From Whalleya microplaca (taxonomy: Eukaryota > Ascomycota > Sordariomycetes > Xylariales > Xylariaceae), in the NCBI GenBank assembly GCA_022497155.1, contig MU385719.1, forward strand, positions 620,001 through 684,000: a stretch of 64,000 bases of DNA. Direction: 5' to 3'. Position numbers and translations under genes: made by a program. The notes beneath the pieces are model-generated. The model did not search any database, was not told the DNA's origin, and saw only the letters and a list, made by a program, of their open reading frames with translations. This document shows, piece after piece, positions 48,694 to 62,978 of this stretch. Numbering within the stretch: position 1 is the first letter of the stretch; each line of letters starts with the position of its first letter.

Positions 48694-51113
48694 AAGCCCG
48701 AACAGCACTGGGGGAGACTTCAGAGTGGGTGGTAACATTGATCCATTGTCGCCCTACTCTTTCGATATAAGACTACTACCGGACTTAATTAGCTGACCGG
48801 ATGGACAATAAGAATTTCTCCTCGTCCACTGCTAGTATTGAGTGGGTCATACGCGCTTAGCATCTGCGTTGCCATCCACATATCTGGCAATTCGAGGAGT
48901 ACTGTAATCGGAGTTAAAAACTTGAAGACGGTGAACAGACCTAGTGGTTGGGCATGATGAATTTCGGTTTCGGCGATTTGAAATAGAGATTGTATTGGCT
49001 GGGATCTACGGCCATTAGATAGCTCCTTGCTCTATGTATAATCTTTCTTGGGAAACGTATTTAGATCACACTAGGCGTAGCATATTCTGTCTTGAGATGT
49101 TGCTTAGAATAGCAATAGCCGGAGAAGAAACATATTTCTTTTGAGCCACGGACAACACATTTCTCATGATTGAGGTAATGGGTCCTTAGGGTTAGCGAAG
49201 GGCGTGAGGTGTTCAGGATCAATAAATACGCTAAGTCATGCAGCATGGGTTGAACAACTCGTTACTCATCAGCTTTTGGGGTGTAAGTATGCGCGACAGA
49301 CTAAATGTCAACACTTGATCTAGACTCGCCGTGTCCAACATCTCTATATATTTATAGTGTCGTTCCTTTCAAAGAAGATCATATGATCCGCTTCACCACC
49401 ATCATCGAGATTATTACTGAGCTGAACTCATTTCTTGGATTGAGCTTCTGCATTCATGCCCAACAAGCTAGCAATCAAATTCTCGTATTATAACAGTCGG
49501 TTGTTGCTTTGGTCTTGGAGGGCATTATGGTAAATACGCCTACGAGGTTACATATAGCGTCTGTACATATCTAAGCCAGTTTGTATACAAGGCGCTATAC
49601 AGGTAGTACTGACACATAAGTAATCATGTAGAAAGCCTGCTTCTATTCCTAGGAATAATGACCAGATTGCTTGTTACGAGTAAGACACTACTGCCAGAGC
49701 CGATTATGCAGAAAAACCCAGTGGGGCCGACTTGATACCCATCTATTGGCTTGTGTCTCGTGCACCATGTATAGTGCAATAGGGGATTCGAGCCCGACGC
49801 CGTAGGAGGACGATGTATGAATGTGTGGTCACTAAAGAATGCACGATATGCGCACAGAAAATAAGTTGCGAATGGGGTGCGATAGATAACTGCACCGCTA
49901 TCGTCGTATATCGCAGGCTCAAAGAAAAAGTACATCATCCGGAAATGCTACCCACATCGACATAATGAGTAATATTGAAAGCTAAAGGGGTCGCTGGCAC
50001 GTTTCCAGCATGGCAGCAATTAAACTAAAAATTATCACTGCATGGCTAAATATGAAATGGCAACTGGCTTCGATCGTAAATACAATGTGTTCGTGATCGA
50101 TTCTGCGGTCGAGTAGATCAAATAGGCGCAGCGACCTCAAGGGAATTGGAGGTAGAGGGCCAGATAGAGAGATGCAGCCGGGGCAGAAAGGGAGAGACCA
50201 TGTGTGATAGGAGGAGGGTCTGGATAGACGGGATGGTTGTGACGTTTTCAAGACAACATGTGCGCTACCGAATTAGCATCCAACCAAGACTGGTGGCCCG
50301 TAGGGCTGAATCTATAAGTAGAAACTCGAAGCTACCCTCGGATCTTGGATTTTGGTCCTTGACCATGCGTGAGACCCCGCTGGCCACCCTAATGATGGCA
50401 CGGGTTTGATTGGCGCGCAAAGGGGGAGAGAGGGACGTCATACCATACGAACATATAATAAGTATAAGAACATTGAACCGTAGCACTGTTTTTCTCTCCA
50501 CACGTATCGGAAGCGATAATTGCAAAAATAAACAAGTAAAATTCCAGTAATTGAACCATTCTCGCTTTTCACTGTTTGACGGATCAGAAAATCCGGCGAT
50601 GATTGCTTCGACCTCGGCTGCGCAATCATGAAGGGAGGGTGGCCAAGTTTATATGACGATGTTTGTTTAGGTCTGTTTGGGTATGTGATTGTTTTAATTG
50701 TGTGATAGAGATACATGGAAAAAATCCGGGGACTTGCAGCTAGTGGGGGTGGGGTGAGTTCCCTAGGTAGGGCTTACATAATCGTGGCGCGCCGCACTTT
50801 ACCCTTTGGGGACTAGATCCGACATCTCCAACCAACTTCACCAGCGCGTTCTGGCTACTTTTTGCCTTCACTCGACGACTTCCCCTCAACTCCTGTCCAC
50901 CTACGCGACTTCCTCGACGAAGCAAAAACCCTCTAAATCTGTCGACCATCTAGCAAATTTTCGTGAACACATACTGAAGCCCCCCCAAATGCGTGTTTGC
51001 CGATCCCAACCGATGCCAAGTCCCCCTCGCCTCCTCCTCCTTGCGACGCGCTGATTAGGCCCTTGTATCATCCTCATACCTTCGATATCGTACTCTAGAA
51101 TCTCTCGCCGATC
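48694..51113. other. Intergenic between the HET gene and NTO1
   Basis: 2.4 kb without a recognised gene. The last few hundred bases before 51114 are C/T-rich on the plus strand and look like the NTO1 promoter and 5' leader. Confidence 0.5.
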
Positions 51114-54100
51114 ATGGCACCAAGCCCGAGAACACCCCGCCAATCCTCTCTTGCTCGCCCGCGCGGTCGTCCCAAGGTGAGCATGGGCACGGTGCGACGC
51201 GCTAGAGATAGTAGTATCGTGGCTGCTACCGAGCCTCCTCTAAAGCGACGCCGATACGTCCCCGGTGGTCCTGGCGGCGGTGGAAGATTTATTGATAAGA
51301 ACGGCAATGACGATGTCGAGCCGGTTATTGCGACTACCAGCCGCTCTAGGGCGCGGCACAGTTTGTCAAACGGTGCAGCTTCCCCCTCCGTTTATCCCCG
51401 ACGCGAGCGAAGCACCCGTACTCGTACTGCGACCCAAGTGGAAGCAGACGACGAGATGCAAATAAGTTCCGCTGCAGCTGTAGCTGCAGCCGTCGTCCAA
51501 AGTGAAGGATACAAACCCAGAGAGGAGCGGGGCTGGGAGGAATTCCACCCGAACCTTGATATAGATGGTAGATTCGGGCTGTACAACGCCGAAGATGTCG
51601 ATGGGACTGCGAAGTCGATGCCAGGGACCCCGCCTGTCAGAACTGCTGTTACAGATAGCCATGAAAACGGCAGCCCATCAAAGGAGCCAGATGCAGCCTC
51701 TGGTTCCCTCACAGTTACGCCAAATACCACGGCGAACGGCGTAGCAGCTACGTCACTTGGTACCTTCTCTGTAACTCCATCAAGGAGACGTGGTGCCAGA
51801 CAACCACGAGACTCTCTATATGCCACTCGTGGAGAGCAGGTTGCGGTACCGAATACCCCAACTCCGCTGCCTATCCAAGGCCAGAATACCAAGGAAAAAC
51901 TTGATCTAAAACAACCTTCTTACCGCAAAACCGACCGTATATTGCTCTTCGAGAGCAAGACGTTCGGCCAAGCCCGATACGTGGACAAGGCCATGATGAA
52001 TGTCGGATACCAGGAGAGTGATAATTTCATTCGATCCGACAGAAAACTGATCAAGGCGAGCGATGCTAATGTCGAGGAAGAGGCTGAGCATTTGGCCGCC
52101 TCAAAGACTAATGGAGATTCGGCGCATCAGCCTACTAACATTCTAGGTCGTGTCGAATACGACATGGATGAGCAAGATGATATGTGGCTGGAGGCATATA
52201 ATTTGCATAGAAAGTCGCAGGGTTGGAATCCTATTACCCGGGAGGTCTTCGAAATCACCATTACCAAGATTGAGAAGGAGTGGCATGCTCTGGAAAAGAG
52301 GATTCCAAAACCAAATCCAAAACCCCCGCAGACTCACCGGCCACGATCCAGCTCTGCTGCGGCTGTTAACGGCGAGCCGCAAGCTGGAGAAGAGCAGGAT
52401 AGCAAGTGCGCAATCTGCGACGATGGGGATTGCGAGAACACGAACGCAATTGTTTTTTGTGACGGATGCGATCTTGCGGTCCACCAAGAGTGTTATGGCG
52501 TTCCATTTATTCCGGAGGGCCAATGGTTGTGTCGAAAATGCCAGCTGATTGGACGTGGCATCCCGGTCAGTACCCCCAATCCCGCCCTGTTCCAATTATT
52601 ACCATTTTACTAACAACAGCTTCTAGACCTGCATCTTCTGCCCCAATTCCGATGGAGCTTTCAAGCAGACCAATTCCTCAAAATGGGCGCATCTTCTCTG
52701 TGCTATGTGGATTCCCGAGGTTACCTTGGGCAATCATACTTTTATGGAACCAGTCATGGATGTAGAGAAGGTCCCCAAGAGCCGCTGGAAGCTGACCTGT
52801 TACATCTGCAACCAGCAAATGGGTGCCTGCATACAATGTGGCAACAAGGCTTGCTATCAGGCTTTTCACGTTACCTGTGCTCGCCGCGCCCGCTTGTTCT
52901 TAAAAATGAAGAACAGCTCGGGCGCTCTGGATGTTCTCGATGGTAGCACAAATCTCAAGGCGCTGTGCGATAAGCACTGCCCTTCCGAGTATGCTAAAGA
53001 GAATGATGTCGTCCGAGCTACGAAGAGGGCCAAGAAGTTTTACAAGAAGACGATGCGGGATCGCATCTGGGCCAATAGCCAAGCGAAAGCCATGTCCATC
53101 GCAGCATCTCATCGGAATGCGATAACTGAACATCCGCCCGACGAGTCCCAGATGACTGGAGCTAAGTTGTTGGCAGTCCTTGGAGACAAGAAGGGACAGC
53201 CAGGGAAGTCGATCTGGAAATTGCCCTCGGGAGCTCCCGTCATTCCCCAGGCAGTTTTTGAGATTGTCGAGGCGTCACTACAAAGGTTCAATTTTCTTAA
53301 GCGTAGGGAGTTTGTGAGCGACGCGTGTCGCTATTGGACATTGAAGCGCGAGATGCGGCGTGGTGCCGCACTCCTCAAGCGTCTTCAACTTCAGATGGAG
53401 ACATTTTCTTCTATGGAGTTGACTCGACGTAATTTCGCAACCATGGGTCCTGTTGGCAAGGCTCGTCTGTCGCGCAGAATCGAGTTCGCCCAAGCTCTTA
53501 TCAAAGATCTTGAACAACTCAAGGTCATGTCACAGGAAGTGGTGCTGAGAGAGCAAAGCAAGCTGGAAGCTGCCGAGATGGAGCAGGAGTTCGTTGATAC
53601 ATGCTACTTTCCTATCCACAAAATGCTTCTGCCTGTTGTGGAGAAAGCCATCACGTAGGTTCACTTACAGCCTTTTATCTTTTTCTTGCAAACTAACTTT
53701 TCAATTATCACACAGGCTAGATAGGAATTTGTTCCACGACGGCCTCCTAAAGCTATCAGCCAGGATTGATGAGCGCTTGTACACTGCCACTCTAGCCTTT
53801 GCTCATGATCTTTGCGACGTTATTTCCATTGGTGTTAATACTGAGCCTAAGGCCCAGTCTGAAATACAGACTGTCGGGCAAACTCCTGCATCGTCTAAGA
53901 ATGATTTCTCCGATTATCGGGACAGAAAAAGGCTTGGCAAGAGGATTTTGAAGTCAGTGCAGTCACAATTGGAGACTGCGTTGCGTCTCGAGGCTGAAGC
54001 CACCTACCGGTCGTTTGAGAGTCTCAAACAAGAGTTAGAGGACATGATGGAAGCAAGTCTTGAACTGCGCCCGAAGGTTGCCAGTCAAGGAAACGCCGAA

Positions 54101-54790
54101 GCTGAGCAAAGCCAGGACGTTATCATGGTTGACTCGTCAGCTGCAGAAATAACGGTTGGCGGACAAGCTGATGGGCGTGTTGCCACAGAAGACGCCCAAG
54201 GAGATGTTACCATGGTTGATGCTAGTGCCGTCCACGACAATGCTGGCGGTGATGGTAATATTGAGGTTAAGATGTCTGACCTTGAAATCGAAAACAAGGT
54301 TGAAGGTATAAGAGCACCCACAAATTCTACCGCCAATCGGGAACAGCAACTGGTCGAGGCTGAGTCGGAGGCTCCGGTAATCAACGGCGTGCAATCACTA
54401 AATACACCTCCGGGTATCAATGGATATGTAACTGCAGCACCGTCATCACAACCTGGGCCTCCTACCCCTCCTCAATCAAATGGTAGTTTAGGAAGACAGC
54501 CAACCGACGCTCTTACAGAGGGTGGCATCGTGTGGTACTTGCAGGATTTTGAACCTGAAGGAACATCAGCCGTACAGGAACACTGGCCAGGGAGAGAGGC
54601 CGTTCGGAGTCTTAGTGAAGAGCTTACCGAACTCGATGACGATGAGTTGAAGGGCCTCGGCGTTGATGAAGATAGTATCACTGCGTCTCCCGCCAATACG
54701 ACCACAACTGCGGAGGGAACTAACACCAGCCCCACGAAGAAGAGTACCAAGGCGAAGAAGCGCAAGACGACGACTTACCGGAGACGATAA
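51114..54790 (+). CDS. NTO1: PHD-finger protein NTO1 (BRPF-like), NuA3 acetyltransferase subunit
   Basis: Three exons, 51114-52565, 52627-53654 and 53716-54790 (two 61-bp introns, the first with an ACTAAC branch), give 1184 residues. Residues 1-260 are basic, Ser/Pro-rich and disordered. An enhancer-of-polycomb-like segment follows (about 270-400, with GRVEYDMDEQDDMWLEAYN). Then comes a PHD finger from Cys432 (CAICDDGDCENTNAIVFCDG to WLCRKC) and an extended C2HC/PHD zinc module (TCIFCPNSDGAFKQTNSSKW, LCAMWIPEV, TCYICNQQMGACIQCGNKAC, HVTCARRA), the BRPF/Nto1 signature. A helical region with Lys/Arg clusters and an acidic/basic tail end the protein; I see no bromodomain or PWWP. Yeast Nto1 links the Sas3 acetyltransferase to H3 tails in NuA3. 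It is longer than yeast Nto1, mostly through the disordered ends. Confidence 0.94.
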
Positions 54791-57700
54791 TGTGGCAGTA
54801 ATGCGACCGGGTTCTTTCTGTATTAGTAGACGCGTGGTGGCTTTTCCTCTTCTTTTTCTTTTCTACTGTGTATTTGCATCTTGAGTCGGCTCGGGTCGAT
54901 TCCATTTTAATCGGCCTAGAATAGGCCATTCGGGGAGTGCTTCGGAGTTTTAGAGAAGTCAGCGGGACACCTCATCTTACATTGTGGGACTATTTAAGCA
55001 GGCGTTAAACGGTCGGTAAATGAAGGCTACTGTATGACTCCGAAGATATTGTCCATACCCGCGGTTTCGGTTAATTCTCATATATTTCTGAAACGAATCG
55101 TTTTATAATTCCGTTGTGCCGGCTTAATAGCTTGCCCAGCCCGTTTTGCAAACATTGTGCAAAGCAATATTTTGAATGTTCTCTTTGATTTGGTTAAGCT
55201 CACACTGTGTTTGCAGTAGATGGTAATTGTGCATTTGGTGGGAATAATGCGTATTGCACCAAGGGGGTACCTACATAGAGGCTAGAAGTCAACCATAGCC
55301 GCCTCTGGAAGACTTAGGTTTCTCTGTGAGGTGAAATGTTCAAATTTTAAAGCTTATCCAGGATCGTGTGGGAAAGGGGGGAAACGGGAAGCATGGGTAG
55401 CTTCGGGCCAGGTTCAAGTCGGGACGAAAGATACCACGGGCCGCGGAAGAGGGAATAATAGTCTTGTACATAAGCGGCATCACGTCACGAGACATGGCAT
55501 ATGTCCGACTCTACAACGACCAATACCGAATGACAAATATTGGGCAAATACCCTCGTGTTATTACAACGACGCCACAATGTTGGAGAGACTCCTCGAAGG
55601 CGAGGCGAGAAGAGAACTGCAGAGATCGACGTGCAGCGATCGACGAGCTGGGCGTACACGTAGGCAATTTAATCTTCAGCGTCACACTTGAGAGACTGTT
55701 CTGACCCTTCGTGCATGAGGGGGTAATATCGAGAGTATTAAAGTCGCTCCAGGAATGAGACAGCTCCGCAGTAACACGGCAACAGGCTTAACAGTACCTG
55801 CAGCGAGCGCAGCTGAGGATGAAGATCGAAGCCAGAAGAAGCCACACATACGGGGTTGTATCAGTATTAACTACCAATATATATGCAACGATGGAGATCT
55901 TGGTTCTCCCCGCAGACGTCCGGTACGGAGCTGACGTCTTCATCCTTGGTGATAGGATGCTTATAACCTATCGGATATGTTCCCCATTAGTTTATATCCG
56001 TAACTACCGAACTATAGGCCGATATTGTGCTGCATAGTCAGATATGAGGCTGATAATGAGCTGATAGCACCTGACTACCTACCCTTATACTCGACTACCT
56101 TCCAAGTAATAATCCTTTGAGGCTGTATATAACAAATATCTTCGTGCTACTACATGTCGAATGCGCAATCCAGCAGGCCAAGGAAAAGATACAGAGCGAT
56201 CACCACTCGGCAGATCAGAACCGAGACCTCCCCACTCCTAAGGGAACTCCCCCAAGCAGCCAAGCTAGCTGAATGCCAGTCACGGTAGGTCAGCCATCAC
56301 AAATCAAAGACCATGGACATATCTGCATTATCTGGCATCTTGTTATGGAGGCCCTCCTCGACACCTCCCGTGCGGACCTGTTGACGGCCAAGCATCGGAG
56401 CCCCTCCGCGCCGTCTCCCATCCACCATACTCGTTATCCCGGGTGAACTTATTACCCTCTTCATATAGTTGATACAACATCGTGAAGTAGGAGCTACCTC
56501 ATTCAGAAGGCTTCTAGAACGGCTCGGCGGCGGACAAGAGGCTTGGGACTAAAACATAGGATAAGCATTGCTTCTAAAATGACCGAAAGTGGCAAAGACA
56601 CCCTCCGAGTCATACATGTTTCCCTTTATGTCGTCTTGTCTATATGCTTAGCACGATAGTGTTATCTCCGGAACTGGTTTCGTTCTCGCAGATGTAGCCC
56701 TATTCGTTATTGTCAATGCTCCAACACGCTTGCTCTGAGTGGAATAAACTCTTTATATTAGGGAGTATGGTGCCAATCGACCAAGGACTCGCGTATTTGT
56801 ATCTCTTCAAACTGACGAAGAAAAGAGATAAAGCCACATTCCTAGAAGCCAGATAACAGAAGGATAGTATAGTTGGCAGGAAGGCAGTGCTGTGTGATAC
56901 GGGCTTGGATGGTTGATATTGTGGTGTGTCGTTGATCAGTCGAGAAAAGGGGGCCCGGGGGGTGAGTTTGAGAAAGTCTTCGATGCTTTTAATGTGGTCA
57001 CATCGTATAGCGTGTGGTTGGGTTTCGAACATGCCTAACAATAAGAGAAATCTTTGTATGCCGTATACCGTGGGTGGCAAGAACAGCTCTCATACTTGAG
57101 CAATCCACTATTTGAAGCTGTGACGGTGGTGGTTTAATAGGCCATGCAGCAGTCGACCAAGCCCCCGATTATATAGGAGAAATCATTCGTGCTTTGGTTA
57201 GAGGGCTCTTGTATGACGACTAGGCTTGAAGGCATCCCCTGGAGCTTCATATACCTGATAATAAGTTTGCTAAAGATTGTAGTCAGCTACACGCTACCAT
57301 CTAGCGAATTCTTTTTCGTTAAGTACTTATGTGAAATATCTCGGGGCATCACGAGTGCTTAAGCCTTCTACGAAAAAGCTACATGACTCATGAAGTCCAA
57401 TGATTCTTAAATCGTGTAAGACTAGAAGCTAACTTTGAGAATGATCAAGGGCTGAAGGCTTGTATATCGCTGAATGTCGCTACTGTAATCTGCATGAATA
57501 ATTTGAGTTGGAAAATTTATACATATATTGTATATTGTGGAATGAAACTGTTCTGTGAGGCTCTTTTGACAAGCTTTTTAGCGTCAGTCGCCAGTGGATA
57601 CTTGTGTTAGACGAACTACTTGATTCTCATATTGGCATACAGCATCCTATGTAGTTGTCAATACAGCTTTACAGTTATTATGAGTGTAAGTTACTCCTTG

Positions 57701-60700
57701 GAGGCCTTCATGCTATCGCGCGTTGAGCCCATTCATAACTTCAGCTTCAGCAGTGTATCCACTTGAATGTCTAGGTGAAGAACTATGTCTCGTTAGATGT
57801 TAGAGTTAGTCTGATTCCTGAGGTCGGTATAACTGCCCGCTGCTCTTGGCACTACACTGTCCATTACCGAGGAGGGGGAACATCGAGGGTGAGCCAATTT
57901 AGTAATTTGCTTAAGCATCACCACTCATCATCCCGTCCCACCATTGACATCATATCTCCTAAATATCAGTCTAGTAGCAGGCATCCAATACCCACCTCTA
58001 CCGATCTTTCTTATACCTAGGTAGCTTCCCAGATCTCGTCCCACACACTTGGTACATCGATTATCATGCCGGTAAGGCTGGTGGCGTGTTCCTGCGGATA
58101 TTATTTAGTCCTTCTTCAGACATCCTGCCACATTTCCTAGTGTGTCTTCGGACCTCCCGCCTGGATGAGACTAGCTGCACCAGCTCGTACTATGGCACGG
58201 CGAATACATGCTGTTACACGGTATGACGTCTAGGACAGTTGACAACGCGTAGTGTTCCACGACTTAGAGATGCGTCTTAGACACCTGGATTACAAGCGTT
58301 GTCAATATGTCAGACCTGAATCTGTATAGTAGATGGTCCCAAATAGTGCCCCCACGGCGTAAACCCTGAACGGACGAGAACTATCGTCCCTTAGGCCTGC
58401 TGTCCCTATCGGGTTTGTTGGAATTGGCATTATCAATATAGTTGACGCATCTTGTAGTCAGAATCACAAGCGTCAGATGACCTCAGAAATAATAATCTAG
58501 TAGGGGAATAAGATAATGGGCATAAAGAACTTGAGACTAAGGAAGCTAGCAACCTCGTTGGTTTCACGAATGCAATATTAATACGGCATGCCTTGGTAAA
58601 TGAGTAACACTATCGTAAAAAGTTCTAGAAACGTGCGAGTTCTTCTATCGTATACCACAACCTGGTCTTCGGTACTCAATGGGAGTTTGTAGGTTACCGC
58701 AGTCACAAGTGGACAAAGTAGTGACTCATCTTTACTGACAGCGCATCCAACACTTCTAATCAAGCAAGACACATAGCCATGGCATGATTGCAATGGTGTT
58801 CGCTAATCCCGAACCAACACATCTGTCGAAAGGAGATATGAGACATGGCAGACAGACGTAGACTTGCCTCGACTGCCAGCAATGACTTGATGCGGGAGAT
58901 ACAATTTTTTCTGCGGAAAAGGCCTAGGCTTCTGATTAGACTAAGAACATCATCGCAGTCCCTAGACATTGTACTGAGCACATGAAACTCAGTGGCGTTG
59001 AGCGGAAGAGTCACGCATAAACCTATCAATAGTCGACTCTTCTGGCTCGCTTCTTTGCCTGACGCCGGGTACATGTGAAGTCGTCGAATCGGATAATCGA
59101 GGCTGAAATGGTATTTCATCGGATTGGAAAACCTATGTATCGTCCAATGATGGCCCCGTGACGTCCTAAGCAATGACCACACGATGTGACCAATCGGCGA
59201 TATCATAATGAGCTGACGAAGAACGTTGCTCGAGGTGCATTTGCTTGCATTCGAAGGTCAATCATGTGACTCAATGCGTTTGCCTTTGGAGCAATCGAGG
59301 GATGAACGCATCATGTGAACGAAGTATTAAATGGTGCGCAGGGGGAATGGGTAACCTGCAGGCCTCCAACGTCTCCGTGGAGCGATGACATACCAAGGTA
59401 CCTGTTCACGGAATATAGATATGAATTAGATCCGTTTGAAACGATATAGACACAATATTTCAATATGTGGCTATCTGACCAACAACTATATTTTGATGCT
59501 TATGCCATTTTCAGACCGAGATTGGTCCTGGGCCGTGTTTGGCGAGTGACCGTGGCATCTCACGGGCTGCATGTTGCCTGCAGCCTCTGTCAGAAAGGTG
59601 ACCGCTGAGTGTCATACAGGCAGCATCTTTCCTAGCCTTGATTGAAGGGCATGCTGCTCTCGCTTATGTATCTGTCCCCGGACTCGAGGATAGCCGCCGA
59701 GCTTTGCAGCATCTTCCCAATAGTATTCTCAGGACCCAAAGATGAAACCTTAGTGGATCATGCGCGGCTAAGAAAGAGGAGATAAGACTAGGATCCAATA
59801 TTGAAACTGCCTCTTGTTTTTATAAGAAACAAAGGGTGGAAGTCAGTACTGTAAAGCTAGCCTAACATACCTTCAGTGTAGTTAAAGAATTTATGAAGCA
59901 CTGAGTCTGCTTGTAACTGGTGTCAAGCGCGGGGTTCCCCTATAAAGATCTCGCTTGAGTCAAGAAGAGGGGTTAAAGGTCTATCAAATCCCACCTTATC
60001 ATAAGTATTGCTTGCCGCCTTTTTGGCTTCTGCATCCGTTGTTGGAAACTGAGCATCTTCTTGTTTTCTTGCATTGAGATGGGCGAGTCTCAACGTAATA
60101 GACCTCTGAACGTACTGTATGGATCGATCGATCGGATGCCGTCCTAGATCTGTTCGAGATCTATTGGGAACTCTGACACTTCAGATTGGTCGTAGCTGAC
60201 GCTGGAGCTATCTAGCGTGGAGATGAGGGGCAAAGTAGACAGCTTACGCAAGTTGAGGCCTCATCTTATGAGAACAAGCGAATTTGCTGTCTACGTGTAC
60301 CTGATCGCGTGGACCTTGGTTAGGTCAAATCTGGGGAAGCGGTCTCGCGTCTCAGCTGACCAAGAACGAGCAAAATCAATAGTTAAACAGGAAACTTTCC
60401 GAAGTAGAATGACATTCGCGGTTGCGGATGGTGGAAGGACGATCAGGAGGCACGTGTGGAGTGAGTAGATCAAGCAGATCCCCAAGTGCCCAAGTGGGTT
60501 CTCTTAGTATGTAACCTGACAGTCTGAAGAGCGATCCGGAATCACTGCGTACAAAGGCGCATTGTGCTGCCGGAGTAGACAGGGAGAATCTTCCCCACGC
60601 TGCTCGATGTTGTCTACGAGCGCTGGAAGACGCGTCTACTCCCATCGTTCTGTAAGGGCACTGCCGAAGGATGGGTATAAAGTTAATAGCTACGCGAGAA

Positions 60701-61147
60701 AGGTGCCGGGTAAGCTATCGCAAACTCTAGGTAGCGCGTGGACGTGAGTATTTCGGATAGTATGGATGTGAGTGGAACGCCGTATTTGGAGCATTGGGTA
60801 GACTCCGACCTCCAGAGTCATTTTACTTATAGGTATACCAATCCAATGCACGCCAAGCTGTGCAGCAAAAGCCGAGTGAGAGACTGGGGAAGGAAGATAG
60901 ATAAGTCCAAGAAATGGAGGTGGTATCGTGTAATATGTGTAACTAGAACACAATATAAGTAGACAGGTCGCTTGAGATGTGAAACACTGCGAATATGGCT
61001 GCTGACCTGTCTGGACCTCGGCTGAAGAAGAGGCAACAGAAGGCGATGAACGGTGTAAAGTAATTGTGTAGATGTATAGGTCCTGTATAGGTAGTTGTGT
61101 AGGGTTGTGTAGAGAGTTCAGGATTGTGTATGTAATAAATAAGTATG

Positions 61148-61162
61148 TACCTAAGGTAGGTA
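61148..61162. repeat. Palindromic motif TACCTAAGGTAGGTA, copy 2
   Basis: Identical to the motif at 23182-23196 and extended by one more GGTA unit on the right. Confidence 0.6.
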
Positions 61163-61479
61163 GGTATGAATTACACCCGAGGAAATATGGAGGTGAGTGA
61201 CGAGTGAGTGACCTAGACTCTCTTTTGGGTTCCAATGAAAGAAAGCGTGTAGTATTTTATGTGTACGGGAGGTACGCAGCAGCTGCGCAGCAGATTATGT
61301 TATTACATGAATGTGTTTAGTTAGGTATGTATGTATATACGATGTAGTTGTTGACCCTCTCTACTGTCAGGTATGTATGTTAAGTAGGTAGTAATTAACT
61401 TCGGTAGTACATACTCATAGGCATGCCTAACAACTAAAATGCAATTTTATTGTGATTTATTCCAATCAGTAGGACTGGA

Positions 61480-61502
61480 GGCTGGCTGGCTGGCTGGCTG
61501 GC
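61480..61502. repeat. GGCT tetranucleotide microsatellite
   Basis: Nearly six tandem copies of GGCT. Confidence 0.9.
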
Positions 61503-61740
61503 AGGAAAGAAAGACCATTGATGAGCGGGATCCGTCCCTGACAGCTTCAATCAATTCCAAGTTCCTTGCACTGCCACGTTCCTGCCCAATCAAGTGGGAC
61601 ATCTGAAACCCCACCACCCTAGCAATCTTGTCCCCCTTAGGCCTTATTACCTGCCCACCATTCCTTCCCAGAAGGGCACTCCAGCATTTTACAGGCCTTC
61701 TTATTCCCTGTATTCCCTGAAAGGCTCCTGTCCTTGGTAC

Positions 61741-61769
61741 CTTGGGCTGTTCTTGGGCTGTTCTTGGGC
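61741..61769. repeat. 11-bp tandem repeat
   Basis: CTTGGGCTGTT is repeated 2.6 times in direct succession. Confidence 0.85.
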
Positions 61770-62677
61770 GACCACTGAGCAGAGCCAAGCCAACAAACCA
61801 CAGGACGCGACGGCAGCTACGGGACAATTTAGTGCTGAACGTCCATTCACGTCCATTCTGCTTGACAGCAAGAAACACTGACCCGGTCACTTTTCTGACG
61901 TCTCCATATCTGGTTTGACCCTTTCCCCTTCTCTTCCCTCTCTCATTTTTCTACCGGACCCCGCGACAACGGCGATACATTCCGTACATTATTTCTCCCC
62001 CCCAACGGCGAACTGTTGTCATTTTACTCTGCGGTCCTCATATCCTCACCCGTGAGCTGCGAAGACGCACCCCCCGATCTTCTTTTAGCGGAAAAAGAAG
62101 AGGCGAACACCACGTTTTTTTTCCCACATTGTTTTTCTCTCAATTCGCACTGCACGCTCCCCCCTGTGCTCTAGCCTCATAAACTCTGCTGGGACCAACA
62201 TCCACCAATACGACCTGAGCATTTTGCGCGCTTGTGTTATCGTAACAAAACAACAGCAGGTGGCAGCACATATTACGAGTCCCCCCTCCCCTCAAGAAGG
62301 ACTTTCCCGACCGACAGACGACAAGCTGTCCTCACCCTCATCACCCTTCATCTCTACGACATCTGCTAAGCGGCGAGTATCGAGTCCAAGACAAGGACCG
62401 ACAACGATACAGTACGAATATCGTGAACTACACATCTTTTTCTCTTTAGGAAGCAGCGCTACGCATCCGTACGCCACCCCGTCCCTGCGGATAGATCCCG
62501 AGAACAAAGGCGGCCTACGCGGCGCACAACAATAGGGAGACGAAGCATTCTCGCTTTCATCGGGAATTGACGGTTTTCGCTACAGCACCAGGCCATCATC
62601 CAGAATCTCCTGCTTGGCCCTGTCATTGAGCCCCGAGCTTCTTTTCGAAGCTCCATACTAGCTGAGATCACTTCATC

Positions 62678-62978
62678 GTGAGTTTTTCCCTCTCCCCTAC
62701 TATTTTGGTGTCTCGACGACAATCCACCGCCCCTCTTCCCCACTCACCTTGTCGTCACCTCAGCCTTAAGTCCGCCTGCCTCCCAACCTAAACCACCACT
62801 TGACATCAACTGCCAAGCTTGTCATACCCGTCCTCATGTCTTTGTTACTGACATCGCAAGCCGCATTCAAGCCCAGGAAGTGCATCGTACTTTGACAGCG
62901 GGCTCCATTGCACTCCCAAGACCCCCGCTCGCCTCTACCTTTCAAGTGCTCTGATCTCGTATTTCTCAAGTCTCGCAG
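62678..62978 (+). other. Possible 5' UTR intron of the PP1 gene
   Basis: A GTGAGT donor at 62678, followed by a pyrimidine-rich stretch, and a TCTCGCAG acceptor ending at 62978 would form a 301-bp intron in the leader, 30 bp before the ATG. A second AG at 62996 (GTGGCAG) is an alternative acceptor. This rests on splice signals only. Confidence 0.35.

Noticed and set aside
49624..49938. 104-codon minus-strand open frame and a tRNA-like GGCTCGAATCCC stretch
   Set aside because: The B-box-like stretch lacks a matching A box and acceptor stem, and the frame has no family features.
55415..55440. GGTTCAAGTCG resembling a tRNA T-arm
   Set aside because: No A box or cloverleaf-compatible sequence upstream.
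56700..57080. 126-codon minus-strand open frame
   Set aside because: No recognisable motif and no convincing gene structure around it.
58760..59206. 148-codon minus-strand open frame
   Set aside because: No domain or conserved motif recognised; isolated in a gene-poor interval.
60690..61235. 181-codon minus-strand open frame
   Set aside because: Low-complexity Tyr/Thr/Leu-rich translation of a GTGTA/TATG-repetitive stretch; no protein character.
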